A stretch of DNA of 64,000 nucleotides, taken from assembly GCA_944319815.1 (NCBI GenBank), contig CALUEX010000001.1, positions 62,001 through 126,000 of the forward strand, read 5' to 3'. This DNA comes from an uncultured Prevotella sp. Its GTDB lineage: Bacteria > Bacteroidota > Bacteroidia > Bacteroidales > Bacteroidaceae. Made by a program: the position numbers and the translations under genes. How positions within the stretch are numbered: the first letter of the stretch is position 1; the number at the start of each line of letters is the position of its first letter. This document shows, piece after piece, positions 34,201-41,263 of the stretch. A model generated the notes under the pieces. The model worked only from the letters and a program-made list of their open reading frames with translations, was not told the origin of the DNA and ran no database searches.

Positions 34201-35013
34201 ATGAGACATCTGAGGATTTTCATGCTGGTGGCAGTCATGCTGGGTGCCGTCAGCGCGGCCAAGGCCCAGTGCGAGTTCAGGAACACGGCGTTCAAGTCGG
34301 GCGAGTTCCTTTCTTACAACTTGTATTTCAACTGGAAGTTTGTATGGGTGAAAGTAGGCACGGCCTCGATGTACGTTGTGCAGAGCAAGTATAGCGGGCA
34401 GAACGCTTATCGTGCCAGCCTCACGACGAGGGGCAACAGCAAGATGGACAAAATCTTCGTTATGCGCGACACGCTGCTGTGTTACTCGTCGCTTAACCTT
34501 GCTCCGCTTTATTACCGCAAGGGGGCGCTCGAAGGAAAGCGTTACACGGTTGACGAGGTGTGGTATAAATACCCCGGAGGCAGGTGCAGCATCACCCAAA
34601 GCCGGTTGCACAAGGACGGCAAGCGTGAACGCAGGACGCAGACGCCGGGCGAGTGTGTCTACGACATGATGAACATCTTTCTGCGTGCCCGCAGCTTTGA
34701 CTTGGGCAACTGGAAGAAAGGCCACGTGGTGAATTTCAAGATTGCCGACGGCAACGGGCTTGCCCCGGCGAAAGTCAAGCTCTTGGGCACGAAGAACATC
34801 AAGGCCGACAACGGCGTGCGATACCGTTGTCTTGAATTGTCGTACACGGAGCTGGAGCATGGCAAGTGGCGCGAGATTGCGCGCTTCTTCGTTACCGACG
34901 ATGCCAACCATGTGCCCGTGAGGCTCGATATGTTCCTGAAGTTCGGGTCGGCAAAGGCCTTTCTCACCAGCATGAAAGGCGTGAGAAACAAAATAGCTTC
35001 ACAAGTAAAATAA
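34201..35013 (+). CDS. DUF3108 periplasmic protein
   Basis: A 270-residue exported protein with signal peptide MRHLRIFMLVAVMLGAVSAA-KAQ. The body (FKSGEFLSYNLYFNWKFVWVKVGTASMYV, then strand-rich text to the end) matches the DUF3108 family, which looks like a lipid-binding beta-barrel or LolA/LppX-like fold; that structural idea is recalled and not shown here. It lies 70 bases after the lipoprotein gene and its stop is directly followed by the beta-lactamase ATG, so these genes form one unit. Confidence 0.85.
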   Translation: MRHLRIFMLVAVMLGAVSAAKAQCEFRNTAFKSGEFLSYNLYFNWKFVWVKVGTASMYVVQSKYSGQNAYRASLTTRGNSKMDKIFVMRDTLLCYSSLNLAPLYYRKGALEGKRYTVDEVWYKYPGGRCSITQSRLHKDGKRERRTQTPGECVYDMMNIFLRARSFDLGNWKKGHVVNFKIADGNGLAPAKVKLLGTKNIKADNGVRYRCLELSYTELEHGKWREIARFFVTDDANHVPVRLDMFLKFGSAKAFLTSMKGVRNKIASQVK

Positions 35014-35910
35014 ATGAAACACTCCATTATCTTATTGCTCGCGCTCCTGCTGCCGTGCGCTCTCCCGGCGCAGACGGCGGAAGGAAAAATCAAGGATTTG
35101 CTCGACGGAAAGGACGCCAAGGTTGGTGTGGCTTGGCTCGTTGACGGCAAGGAGCACACGGTAAACAACGACGGCTGCTATCCGCTGATGAGCGTCTTCA
35201 AGTTGCACGGGGCAATAGCCGTGTTGAGGCAGATGGAGCGGCGCGGCACGCCGGTTGACACAATGGTGCGGGTGGACGCAAGCCAGATAGTAAAAGACAC
35301 GTACACGCCAATGCTCGAGCGCTATCCCGATGGCGGTTTCACAATCCCGTTCGACAGCCTTTTGAGTTATAGCGTGGCCGAAAGCGACAACAACGCCTGT
35401 GACATAATCATCTCCATGGCCGGCGGAATAGAGGGCGTCAACGCCGAAATGCGCGCCATAGGGCTAACTGACTGTAACCTGTCGTACCCCGAACTATCGA
35501 TGCAGGCCGACCCCATGCGCTCTTACGACAACTGCTCAACGCCGCTGTCGGTGGCAATCCTCTTCAAGAAATTGTTTGAAGAGAACATCCTCGGCGAGCC
35601 TTACGCCACGTTGCTGAAGCACCTCCTAATCTCGACAACCACAGGGCCTGACAAAATAAAGGCTGCCCTTAGGCCGGGTATGCTCCTCGCCCACAAGACA
35701 GGCACGGGCTTCACGCTGGCCGACGGCACGAAGATAGCCGACAACGACGCCGGTGCAGTATTGCTGCCCGACGGCCGCAAGCTGTACATCGCCGTGCTTG
35801 TCAAGGACTCAAAGCTCGGCAGCAAGGAGAACGCAAGGCTCATCGCGGAGGTAGCGAGGGTGATAATTGACACCCACCCCCAGCCCCTCCCGAAGGGAAG
35901 GGGAGCCTAA
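35014..35910 (+). CDS. Class A beta-lactamase (CfxA/PER-like, subclass A2)
   Basis: A 298-residue serine beta-lactamase, exported (MKHSIILLLALLLPCALPAQ). All class A elements are present: Ser60-x-x-Lys63 in LMSVFKLH, Ser124-Asp125-Asn126 in AESDNNACD, Glu160 in PELSMQAD as the general base, and Lys228-Thr-Gly in LLAHKTGTG. The segments TTTGPDKIKAALRPGMLLAHKTG and NDAGAVLLPDGRKLYIAVLVKDS resemble CfxA and PER. It hydrolyses beta-lactams in the periplasm; the spectrum is unknown. It starts on the base after the DUF3108 stop, so it is embedded in a housekeeping operon and not on an obvious mobile element. The C-terminal DTHPQPLPKGRGA is translated from a family-1 repeat. Confidence 0.92.
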   Translation: MKHSIILLLALLLPCALPAQTAEGKIKDLLDGKDAKVGVAWLVDGKEHTVNNDGCYPLMSVFKLHGAIAVLRQMERRGTPVDTMVRVDASQIVKDTYTPMLERYPDGGFTIPFDSLLSYSVAESDNNACDIIISMAGGIEGVNAEMRAIGLTDCNLSYPELSMQADPMRSYDNCSTPLSVAILFKKLFEENILGEPYATLLKHLLISTTTGPDKIKAALRPGMLLAHKTGTGFTLADGTKIADNDAGAVLLPDGRKLYIAVLVKDSKLGSKENARLIAEVARVIIDTHPQPLPKGRGA

Positions 35911-35912
35911 TA
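35868..35912 (+). repeat. CCCTCCC palindrome forming the 3' end of the beta-lactamase gene
   Basis: GACACCCACCCCCAGCCCCT followed by CCCGAAGGGAAGGGGAGCCTAA. The stop codon TAA is contributed by the repeat. An inverse copy lies at 35988-36023. Confidence 0.8.
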
Positions 35913-35987
35913 TGCCCTGCCGGAAACGTAAAGCAAAGACATGATAATATATTAACATTATAGAATGCCGCCTCAAAAGCATTCCAA

Positions 35988-36023
35988 GTTCCCTCCCTTC
36001 GGGAGGGTTGGGGTGGGTTTTAG
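35988..36023 (-). repeat. CCCTCCC palindrome (family 1)
   Basis: AGTTCCCTCCCTTCGGGAGG then GTTGGGGTGGGTTT, just upstream of miaB. Confidence 0.8.
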
Positions 36024-36049
36024 GTTAGGTTGGTTTTTGTTTTTTGACA

Positions 36050-37453
36050 ATGAAAAAGCTATACATAGAAACTTACGGCTGCCAGATGAACGTGGCAGAC
36101 AGCGAGGTTGTTGCCTCAATAATGAAGATGGCGGGATATGACACCTGCGAAAGTATCGACGATGCCGATGCCGTGTTCATCAACACTTGCAGCGTGCGCG
36201 ACAACGCCGAGCAGAAGGTAATCAACCGCCTTGAGGCCGTCAACGCCATGCGCCACGGCGGCCGCCGCCCAATCATAGGCGTGCTCGGGTGCATGGCCGA
36301 GCGCGTAAAGCAGGACTTAATTGACAACCACCACGCCGACCTCGTGGCCGGCCCTGACGCTTACCTCACCCTGCCGGACCTCATGGCACAGGCCGAGACG
36401 GGCCACAAGGCCATCAACACAGAACTTTCCACCACCGAGACTTACCGCGACATCGTGCCCAGCCGCATCTGCGGCCCGCGCGTGGGCGGCTTTGTCAGCA
36501 TAATGCGCGGCTGCAACAACTTCTGCCATTACTGCATCGTGCCATATACACGTGGCCGCGAGCGCAGCCGCGACCCCGAGAGCATCATGCGCGAGGTGGC
36601 CGACCTGCACAGCCGCGGCTACAAGGAGGTTACGCTCCTCGGGCAGAACGTTAACTCGTATATGACACCCACCCCAGCCCTCCCGAAGGGAGGGAGCTTG
36701 GATACTCCTGCAAGCCAGGAAGCCATCAGCGAAAGTAATCAAGCTCCCTCCCTTCGGGAGGGCGGGGGTGGGTTCTTCTTCCCCCAGCTTCTCGCCCTCG
36801 TGGCCGAGACGTTCCCCGATATGCGCGTGCGCTTCACCACGAGCCACCCGAAGGACATGAGCGACGAGACGCTGCGCGTCATCGCCAGCCACGACAACGT
36901 GTGCAAGCACATCCACCTGCCCGTGCAGAGCGGCTCTGACCGCATACTGAAGCTGATGAACCGCAAGTACACGCGCGAGTGGTACCTCGGCCGCGTGGCC
37001 GCCATACGCCGCATAATACCCGACTGTTCCATAACTACCGACATATTCGTGGGCTACCACTCGGAGACCGAGGAAGACCACCGCCTGTCGCTATCGTTGA
37101 TGGAGGAGGTGGGTTACGACTCCGCCTTCATGTTCAAGTACAGCGAGCGCCCCGGCACATACGCATCGAAGCACCTGCCCGACGACGTGCCCGAGGACGT
37201 GAAGCTGCGCCGCCTGTCGGAGATGATAGCATTGCAGACGCGCCTGTCGGCCGAGAGCAACGCCCGCGACGTGGGCAAGGAGTTCGACGTCCTCGTCGAG
37301 GGCTACAGCAAGCGCAGTCGCCAGCAGCTCTTCGGCCGCACGTCGCAGAACAAGGTGGTGGTGTTCGACAAGGGTGACCACCGCATCGGCGACACCGTCC
37401 GCGTGAAAGTAACCGACAGCTCAAGCGCGACGCTCAAGGGTACGGCTGTTTAG
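36050..37453 (+). CDS. miaB: tRNA-2-methylthio-N6-dimethylallyladenosine synthase with in-frame repeat insertion
   Basis: Radical SAM methylthiotransferase that modifies A37 of tRNAs reading UNN codons. The N-terminal UPF0004 domain holds Cys11, Cys47 and Cys81; the radical SAM cluster is Cys155-x3-Cys159-x2-Cys162 in RGCNNFCHYC; a TRAM domain closes the protein (FDVLVEGYSKRSRQQLFGRT to the end). Residues about 205-243 (PTPALPKGGSL ... QAPSLREGGGG) are not part of the family: they translate two inverted family-1 palindromes and their spacer, inserted without disturbing the frame between LLGQNVNSY and FPQLLALVAE. The ATG at 36050 gives the usual MKKLYIETYGCQMN; a TTG two codons earlier is less likely. 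Confidence 0.95.
   Translation: MKKLYIETYGCQMNVADSEVVASIMKMAGYDTCESIDDADAVFINTCSVRDNAEQKVINRLEAVNAMRHGGRRPIIGVLGCMAERVKQDLIDNHHADLVAGPDAYLTLPDLMAQAETGHKAINTELSTTETYRDIVPSRICGPRVGGFVSIMRGCNNFCHYCIVPYTRGRERSRDPESIMREVADLHSRGYKEVTLLGQNVNSYMTPTPALPKGGSLDTPASQEAISESNQAPSLREGGGGFFFPQLLALVAETFPDMRVRFTTSHPKDMSDETLRVIASHDNVCKHIHLPVQSGSDRILKLMNRKYTREWYLGRVAAIRRIIPDCSITTDIFVGYHSETEEDHRLSLSLMEEVGYDSAFMFKYSERPGTYASKHLPDDVPEDVKLRRLSEMIALQTRLSAESNARDVGKEFDVLVEGYSKRSRQQLFGRTSQNKVVVFDKGDHRIGDTVRVKVTDSSSATLKGTAV
36662..36778. mobile_element. Inverted pair of CCCTCCC palindromes inserted inside miaB
   Basis: Left arm 36664-36701 (ACACCCACCCCAGCCCTCCC then GAAGGGAGGGAGCTTGG) and inverted right arm 36740-36775 flank 38 bases. 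The total, about 117 bases, is a multiple of three and has no stop in the miaB frame. The same pair architecture occurs in intergenic DNA at 13118-13242. No transposase is encoded, so a MITE/REP-like element moved in trans is the natural reading. Confidence 0.75.
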
Positions 37454-37625
37454 CAGACGAGGGACAAGCGACAAGCAGACGAGGGACAAGCGACAAGCAG
37501 ACGAGGAACGAGCAACGAGGAACAAGCGACGAGCAACGAGGAACAAGCGACAAGCAGACGAGGGACAAGCGACAAGCAGACGAGGGACAAGCGACAAGTA
37601 GACAAGGGACGAGCGACAAGAGCCG
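37454..37625 (+). repeat. GACAAGCAGACGAGG word repeat
   Basis: About 170 bases made of the words GACAAGC, AGACGAGG, GAACGAGC and GAACAAGCGAC in irregular order, starting directly after the miaB stop. Related tracts: 25608-25682, 42320-42490, 50389-50412, 52345-52575 and 59068-59165. Confidence 0.8.
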
Positions 37626-37749
37626 AACAACCGTGCCGCAAGGCCTATTGTACTTATCAGCCTTACCCGTCCTATTCTCCCAACAAAGCCCCCAGCTCTC
37701 CCAGTCCCTCCCTGTTCTCCCAGCCAACCCCAAAAATAAAATCCCAGCC
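37626..37749 (+). repeat. CTCCCAGTCCCTCCC word repeat upstream of the gene at 37765
   Basis: TTCTCCCAACAAAGCCCCCA, CTCTCCCAGTCCCTCCCTG and TTCTCCCAGCCAACCCC fill the gap from 37668. No gene is supported. Confidence 0.6.
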
Positions 37750-37756
37750 AAGGAGG
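37750..37756 (+). promoter_or_regulatory. Unusual full Shine-Dalgarno site
   Basis: AAGGAGG lies eight bases before the ATG at 37765. Full SD sites are rare in Bacteroidetes and almost absent elsewhere in this window; this one decides the start over the upstream in-frame codons. Confidence 0.65.
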
Positions 37757-37764
37757 AACCTATC

Positions 37765-38412
37765 ATGACAACACACAATCAATGGACAGATGAATGTTGG
37801 CTGCCGCTGTTGAGGCTGTACATGAAGCGGCCTGAGGGCGTCAAGCCCATGTTCTCGCGCGACATGGTGGAGCTAAGCCTTGAGCTTCACGTGCCGCCGC
37901 AGTATCTTTACGGCCAGATGTTCCGTCTGCGCCGTCCTGACACGCCGTGGCTGCGCCGCCTCGTCGAGCGCTATGCCGGCAGCCCGAGGCGCCTGGCCCG
38001 CGACGTCAAGACGCTGCAGCGTATGCAGGGCCTGGGCAGTGGCGGCGGCTTCTATGACGGCGTAGCGGTGTGCGAGACGTTCGAGCGCGACTTCCGCCCG
38101 CTGCCGGGCGTGCCGGAGCTTGAGCCCGTCATGCTGGTGATGGTGCTCGACCTGTATTTCCGCCTTACGCCGGCCACGATGGCCGTAGAGACGCCCGAGG
38201 TGGCAGAGCTGGCGCGCGTATTGCGCGTTAAGCCAGCCGTCGTGGTCGGCGTGCTCCGCGCCTTCATGTCGTGCGACCCCTACCTGTCGCGCCCGTGCAG
38301 CCAGCCGCCGGCCCTGCTCGCGGCCTGCCGCGACGTGTGGCAGCGTTACGGCAACGGCGAGCCGCAAGAGCTTGCCGCACTCGCCGCCCAGCTCCGCGAG
38401 TATTTCAGGTAA
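37765..38412 (+). CDS. Uncharacterised helical protein
   Basis: A 215-residue soluble protein beginning MTTHNQWTDECWLPLLRLYM. It is helix-rich and basic in the first half (MFRLRRPDTPWLRRLVERYAG), with two similar helical segments (residues 25-60 and 145-175, LARVLRVKPAVVVGVLRAFM) that could be winged-helix or tetratricopeptide-like, though no family is recognised. No signal peptide. I believe homologues occur beside miaB in other Bacteroidales but cannot check. The start rests on the AAGGAGG site; the longer frame is repeat-derived. Confidence 0.7.
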   Translation: MTTHNQWTDECWLPLLRLYMKRPEGVKPMFSRDMVELSLELHVPPQYLYGQMFRLRRPDTPWLRRLVERYAGSPRRLARDVKTLQRMQGLGSGGGFYDGVAVCETFERDFRPLPGVPELEPVMLVMVLDLYFRLTPATMAVETPEVAELARVLRVKPAVVVGVLRAFMSCDPYLSRPCSQPPALLAACRDVWQRYGNGEPQELAALAAQLREYFR

Positions 38413-38681
38413 CAGCCGCAGCGTCAGGTTGATGCCTTCAGCTGCCGTGCCGCAACCGGCGGCGTAAAGCCTTGATACATAACAGGTTGTGAAATGCCGT
38501 GTTTTGCATTGCAAAACACGGCATTTTAGCTTGCGTTTAGCGGCAAAATGCTTCCCGTTTTGCCGCAAGACGGGTGCCAGGCATTTTGCGTAAAGTGACA
38601 GCAAGGTGCAGTCGCCTGTTGTGTAAAGTGGACGTTTACGGTTAAAAATGCATTAATATAACGTGTAAATACTGTAATTTT
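38413..38681. other. Intergenic DNA with a family-2 hairpin
   Basis: No gene is supported. A perfect hairpin at 38492-38526 (arms AAATGCCGTGTTTTGC and GCAAAACACGGCATTT) and a second, weaker one around 38540-38595 (CAAAATGC and GCATTTTG). Confidence 0.7.
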
Positions 38682-38982
38682 AACGTCAGTTCGGCGTAAG
38701 GTTTACGCCGAACCTGCGTTAAAAATATTGGGCATCATCACTGGGAACAATGCCCACCCACGTGTAGGGACGCTCGGTCTGAGCGTCCGGGTAACCATGA
38801 AAACATCCAACGGCTGCCATGCGAAACGTCAACGGCTATGTGTTTACGACATTACCCGGACGCTCAGACCGAGCGTCCCTACGGGTTGGGTGGCAACATG
38901 GCTGATGGCGAAATGCCGTTTTATCGGCATTTATGGGACTAAAATTGAAAAGTCCTGCACCAGTCTTATACCGAACTCACGT
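38682..38982 (+). repeat. Long dispersed repeat, copy A (full form)
   Basis: 301 bases that match 48632-48842 in inverted orientation almost base for base, except for 90 extra bases in this copy. The edges read AACGTCAGTTCGGCGTAAGG on the left and CTTATACCGAACTCACGT on the right, themselves roughly inverted (CAGTTCGG and CCGAACT). Confidence 0.9.
38764..38882. repeat. MITE-like nested palindrome, full form
   Basis: Perfect 31-base arms (38764-38794 and 38852-38882; GTAGGGACGCTCGGTCTGAG at the left edge) around a 57-base centre. Each arm is itself palindromic (GGACGCTC and GAGCGTCC). Copy B at 48732 lacks one arm and the centre. Confidence 0.85.
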
Positions 38983-39020
38983 TAATTTTAAGAATTTACA
39001 GGCAGATTTTCTTTTTTTGC

Positions 39021-39051
39021 TTGGTTTGTCAGCCAACTTTTACTATCTTTG
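39021..39051 (+). promoter_or_regulatory. Promoter of the two-gene AT-rich module
   Basis: TTGG (39021-39024), a 19-base spacer and TATCTTTG (39044-39051), about 40 bases before the small ORF. Confidence 0.7.
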
Positions 39052-39092
39052 CCGATGGAATAGTATCATTTTATATTTAACGGGACAAATCA

Positions 39093-39227
39093 ATGACCAA
39101 AAATATCACCATAGCCAATCCGTCTCCCAAGTTACTGCAAGTCTTTGACGCACTGAGGGATAAGAAACAGCAGCAAATAAAGAAGCTGTCTGGGCAGAAA
39201 GAGTGTATATTCACGGTTAAGGTATAG
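39093..39227 (+). CDS. Small ORF, 44 residues, first gene of a two-gene module
   Basis: Translates as MTKNITIANPSPKLLQVFDA followed by LRDKKQQQIKKLSGQKECIF and TVKV. It is basic, with a probable amphipathic helix (LLQVFDALRDKKQQQIKKL). The stop TAG is followed immediately by the ATG of the next gene (TAGATG), so translation is likely coupled, and a strong promoter lies upstream. Antitoxins and small regulators often have this size and position, but I do not recognise the family. AT-richer than its neighbours. Confidence 0.6.
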   Translation: MTKNITIANPSPKLLQVFDALRDKKQQQIKKLSGQKECIFTVKV

Positions 39228-39719
39228 ATGGATTTATCGTTTGATATAACAAATACGGAGGGCGACAAGATAAAGGTCGCCCTTTCTTATTATGATGCAG
39301 AAACGGTAAACGCGCTTTTGCCAGACCCCTTTGTGTTGACATTGGAGTTTTATGATGTTACGTTGGTGCGTGAGGCTGGCTGCAAATATGTGGGGTATAA
39401 AATGTTATCGGCCGTTTCCGGCATTTTGGCCAAGTTCCTGGCCGAGAATGAGGATGCTGTACTTTGTTTTTACTGCGATTCGGCGACTGACGTTGGGCGG
39501 CGCCATTTGGGCATTTCTTCACAAGAATACCGCAGCAACCTGTTTTCAAGTATGTTTGACAGGTACACAACGTCTCACGGCATCAGTGCATTTGTTAACC
39601 AAAGGATAAAGATTGAGGATACCGATAATCCGCAAAACTCGCAGTTCGCCCATTTCATTTGCCGAAAGGAGCATGAGAGACATATTGCCTCGATAGGTGG
39701 CTTACTGATGGATAAGTAA
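39228..39719 (+). CDS. Uncharacterised 163-residue protein, second gene of the module
   Basis: A soluble protein beginning MDLSFDITNTEGDKIKVALS, strand-rich at first (FVLTLEFYDVTLVREAGCKYVGYKML), then alpha/beta (LCFYCDSATDVGRRHLGISSQEYRSNLF). No signal peptide or membrane segment. Candidate functional residues are in CDSATDVGRRH and HFICRKEHERH, but no catalytic family is recognised. Lower GC than flanking genes suggests transfer. It starts on the base after the 44-residue ORF stop and ends at a strong terminator, so the pair forms a self-contained transcription unit next to a long repeat. Confidence 0.75.
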   Translation: MDLSFDITNTEGDKIKVALSYYDAETVNALLPDPFVLTLEFYDVTLVREAGCKYVGYKMLSAVSGILAKFLAENEDAVLCFYCDSATDVGRRHLGISSQEYRSNLFSSMFDRYTTSHGISAFVNQRIKIEDTDNPQNSQFAHFICRKEHERHIASIGGLLMDK

Positions 39720-39761
39720 TTGGCGTGTTGCCGTTTTTTCCGCCAATCCGGCATAAACAGC

Positions 39762-39803
39762 AAGCGGCAAGTATGCAACTGCAAACTTGCCGCTTATTTT
39801 TTA
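39762..39803 (+). terminator. Terminator of the two-gene module
   Basis: AAGCGGCAAGT and ACTTGCCGCTT form an 11-base perfect stem around 12 bases, followed by ATTTTTTACC. Confidence 0.85.
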
Positions 39804-39821
39804 CCGTTCGGCAGGGCCGGA

Positions 39822-40094
39822 TTAGTTGATAGCGTCGTTAAGTTCTGCGCCGGCCTTGAACTTGGCCACCTTCTTAGCGGGTATCTGTATTTTCTGTTTG
39901 TTGGCCGGGTTGATGCCTTCGCGAGCCGGACGTTCGTTGATGCTGAATGTGCCGAAGCCTACGAGTGCAACCTTGTCACCTGCCACGAGGGCGTCCTTTA
40001 TGGCTGCCACTGTGGCGTCGAGAGCCTTCTTTGAGTCAGCTTTTGACAGTCCTGAACCTGCAGCTATTTTTTCAATAAGTTCCGTTTTGTTCAT
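39822..40094 (-). CDS. hup: HU-family DNA-binding protein
   Basis: A 90-residue histone-like nucleoid protein. The N-terminal helices (MNKTELIEKIAAGSGLSKADSKKAL) and the signature GFGTFSINERPAREGINPANKQ, which forms the DNA-clasping arm with its proline, are standard. It binds and bends DNA as a dimer. It has the best promoter in the window (TTTG-19-TATATTTG), consistent with high expression. Confidence 0.97.
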   Translation of the reverse strand: MNKTELIEKIAAGSGLSKADSKKALDATVAAIKDALVAGDKVALVGFGTFSINERPAREGINPANKQKIQIPAKKVAKFKAGAELNDAIN

Positions 40095-40150
40095 GATGCA
40101 ATTTGTTTTAAATATTAATCGATTAAATGTGTTTTGGCGTATTTTCCTCG

Positions 40151-40181
40151 CAAATATAGCCCATTCATTTTATTTGTCAAA
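40151..40181 (-). promoter_or_regulatory. hup promoter (near-perfect consensus)
   Basis: Minus strand: TTTG (40178-40181), a 19-base spacer and TATATTTG (40151-40158). Confidence 0.85.
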
Positions 40182-40263
40182 CAAAAACATGAAAAAAGTG
40201 AGGAATTTAATGAAAAAAAGTTGGTAAACAGGCGTTTTTATACGCCGTGACGGATATTTTTCG

Positions 40264-40271
40264 TACTTTTG
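40264..40271 (+). promoter_or_regulatory. Rhomboid gene promoter -7 box
   Basis: TACTTTTG, about 36 bases before the ATG at 40307. It lies inside the longer open frame and so fixes the start downstream. Confidence 0.6.
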
Positions 40272-40306
40272 CCCAGGATTTTGCCTTGGCAGATAATGAT
40301 TGCGAT

Positions 40307-41230
40307 ATGTTCAGAATACCGACGATAACAAAGAATTTACTGATTATCAACGTCTTGATGTTCCTGGCGCTGATAGTGTTCGAGGGGCGGGGCATCGACC
40401 TCAACAGCGTGCTCGGCCTGCACTTCTTCCTGGCCGACGACTTCCACGTCTACCAGCTGTTCACGTATATGTTCATGCACGGGGGCTTCACGCACATATT
40501 CTTCAATATGTTCACGCTGTGGATGTTCGGCGGCGTGGTTGAGCAGGTGTGGGGCCCGCGTAAGTTCCTGTTCTACTACATCTCGTGCGGCGTGGGCGCC
40601 GGCCTGGTGCAGATGCTGGCTCAGTTCGGCGAGTTCTATGTGCTGGCCGAGAGCCAGGTGCCGGGCTTCAACATAGGCATGGTGGGCGAGGTGGCGCGCA
40701 ACAGCCAGGCGTTGCTTAACCTCTGGACCACCGTTGGGGCGTCGGGCGCCATATACGGCCTGTTGTTGGCCTTCGGTATGCTGTTCCCCGAGCAGCGGCT
40801 GTTCATATTCCCGCTGCCCGTGCCCATCAAGGCCAAGTGGATGGTGTGCATCTGGATTGTCGTCGAGCTGATGGCGGGCCTCGGCACGAGCGGCAGCAAC
40901 GTGGCCCACTTCGCCCACCTGGGCGGTATGCTCTTCGGCTACATCATGATACGCTACTGGCGCAACAATCCCGGCGGTGGTGGCTACGGGAGCTCGCGCG
41001 GCCAGCAGTTCTTCGACCGCATGAAGGAGAACTGGGAGCGGCGCAGCCATAAGAAGACCGACCGCTGGGAAAGCAACGGCGACCGCCGCCGCGAGTCTGA
41101 CTGGGACTACAACGCCCGCAAGAAGGCCGAGCAGGACGAGATTGACCGCATACTCGACAAGGTGCGCCGCAGCGGCTACGACAGCCTGACCGACGAGGAG
41201 AAACGAAAACTGTTCAACGGGGGAAGGTAG
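40307..41230 (+). CDS. Rhomboid-family intramembrane serine protease
   Basis: A 307-residue membrane protein with six or seven helices. The catalytic dyad is Ser146 in VGASGAIYGLL and His204 in VAHFAHLGGMLFGY; the oxyanion/first-helix motif HGGFTHIFFNMFTLWMFG supplies His63 and Asn67. The C-terminal 75 residues form a charged cytoplasmic tail (WERRSHKKTDRWESNGDRRR). It cleaves transmembrane segments of unknown substrates. The ATG at 40307 (MFRIPTITKNLLIINVLMF) is preferred over the upstream codon because of the promoter. The EEP-family gene follows 33 bases later. Confidence 0.92.
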   Translation: MFRIPTITKNLLIINVLMFLALIVFEGRGIDLNSVLGLHFFLADDFHVYQLFTYMFMHGGFTHIFFNMFTLWMFGGVVEQVWGPRKFLFYYISCGVGAGLVQMLAQFGEFYVLAESQVPGFNIGMVGEVARNSQALLNLWTTVGASGAIYGLLLAFGMLFPEQRLFIFPLPVPIKAKWMVCIWIVVELMAGLGTSGSNVAHFAHLGGMLFGYIMIRYWRNNPGGGGYGSSRGQQFFDRMKENWERRSHKKTDRWESNGDRRRESDWDYNARKKAEQDEIDRILDKVRRSGYDSLTDEEKRKLFNGGR

Positions 41231-41257
41231 CCCCCTCGGGGAGGTTGGGAGGGGGCT
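41229..41257 (+). repeat. Diverged C/G-rich palindrome (CCCCCTCGGGGAGG)
   Basis: AGCCCCCTCGGGGAGGTTGG then GAGGGGGCT, filling the 33-base gap between the rhomboid and EEP genes. A similar form is at 51765-51801. Confidence 0.6.
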
Positions 41258-41263
41258 GATAAT

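Noticed and set aside
37454-37625. Possible CRISPR array
   Set aside because: The units are short, irregular and overlapping with no constant repeat/spacer structure, and there are no cas genes in the window.
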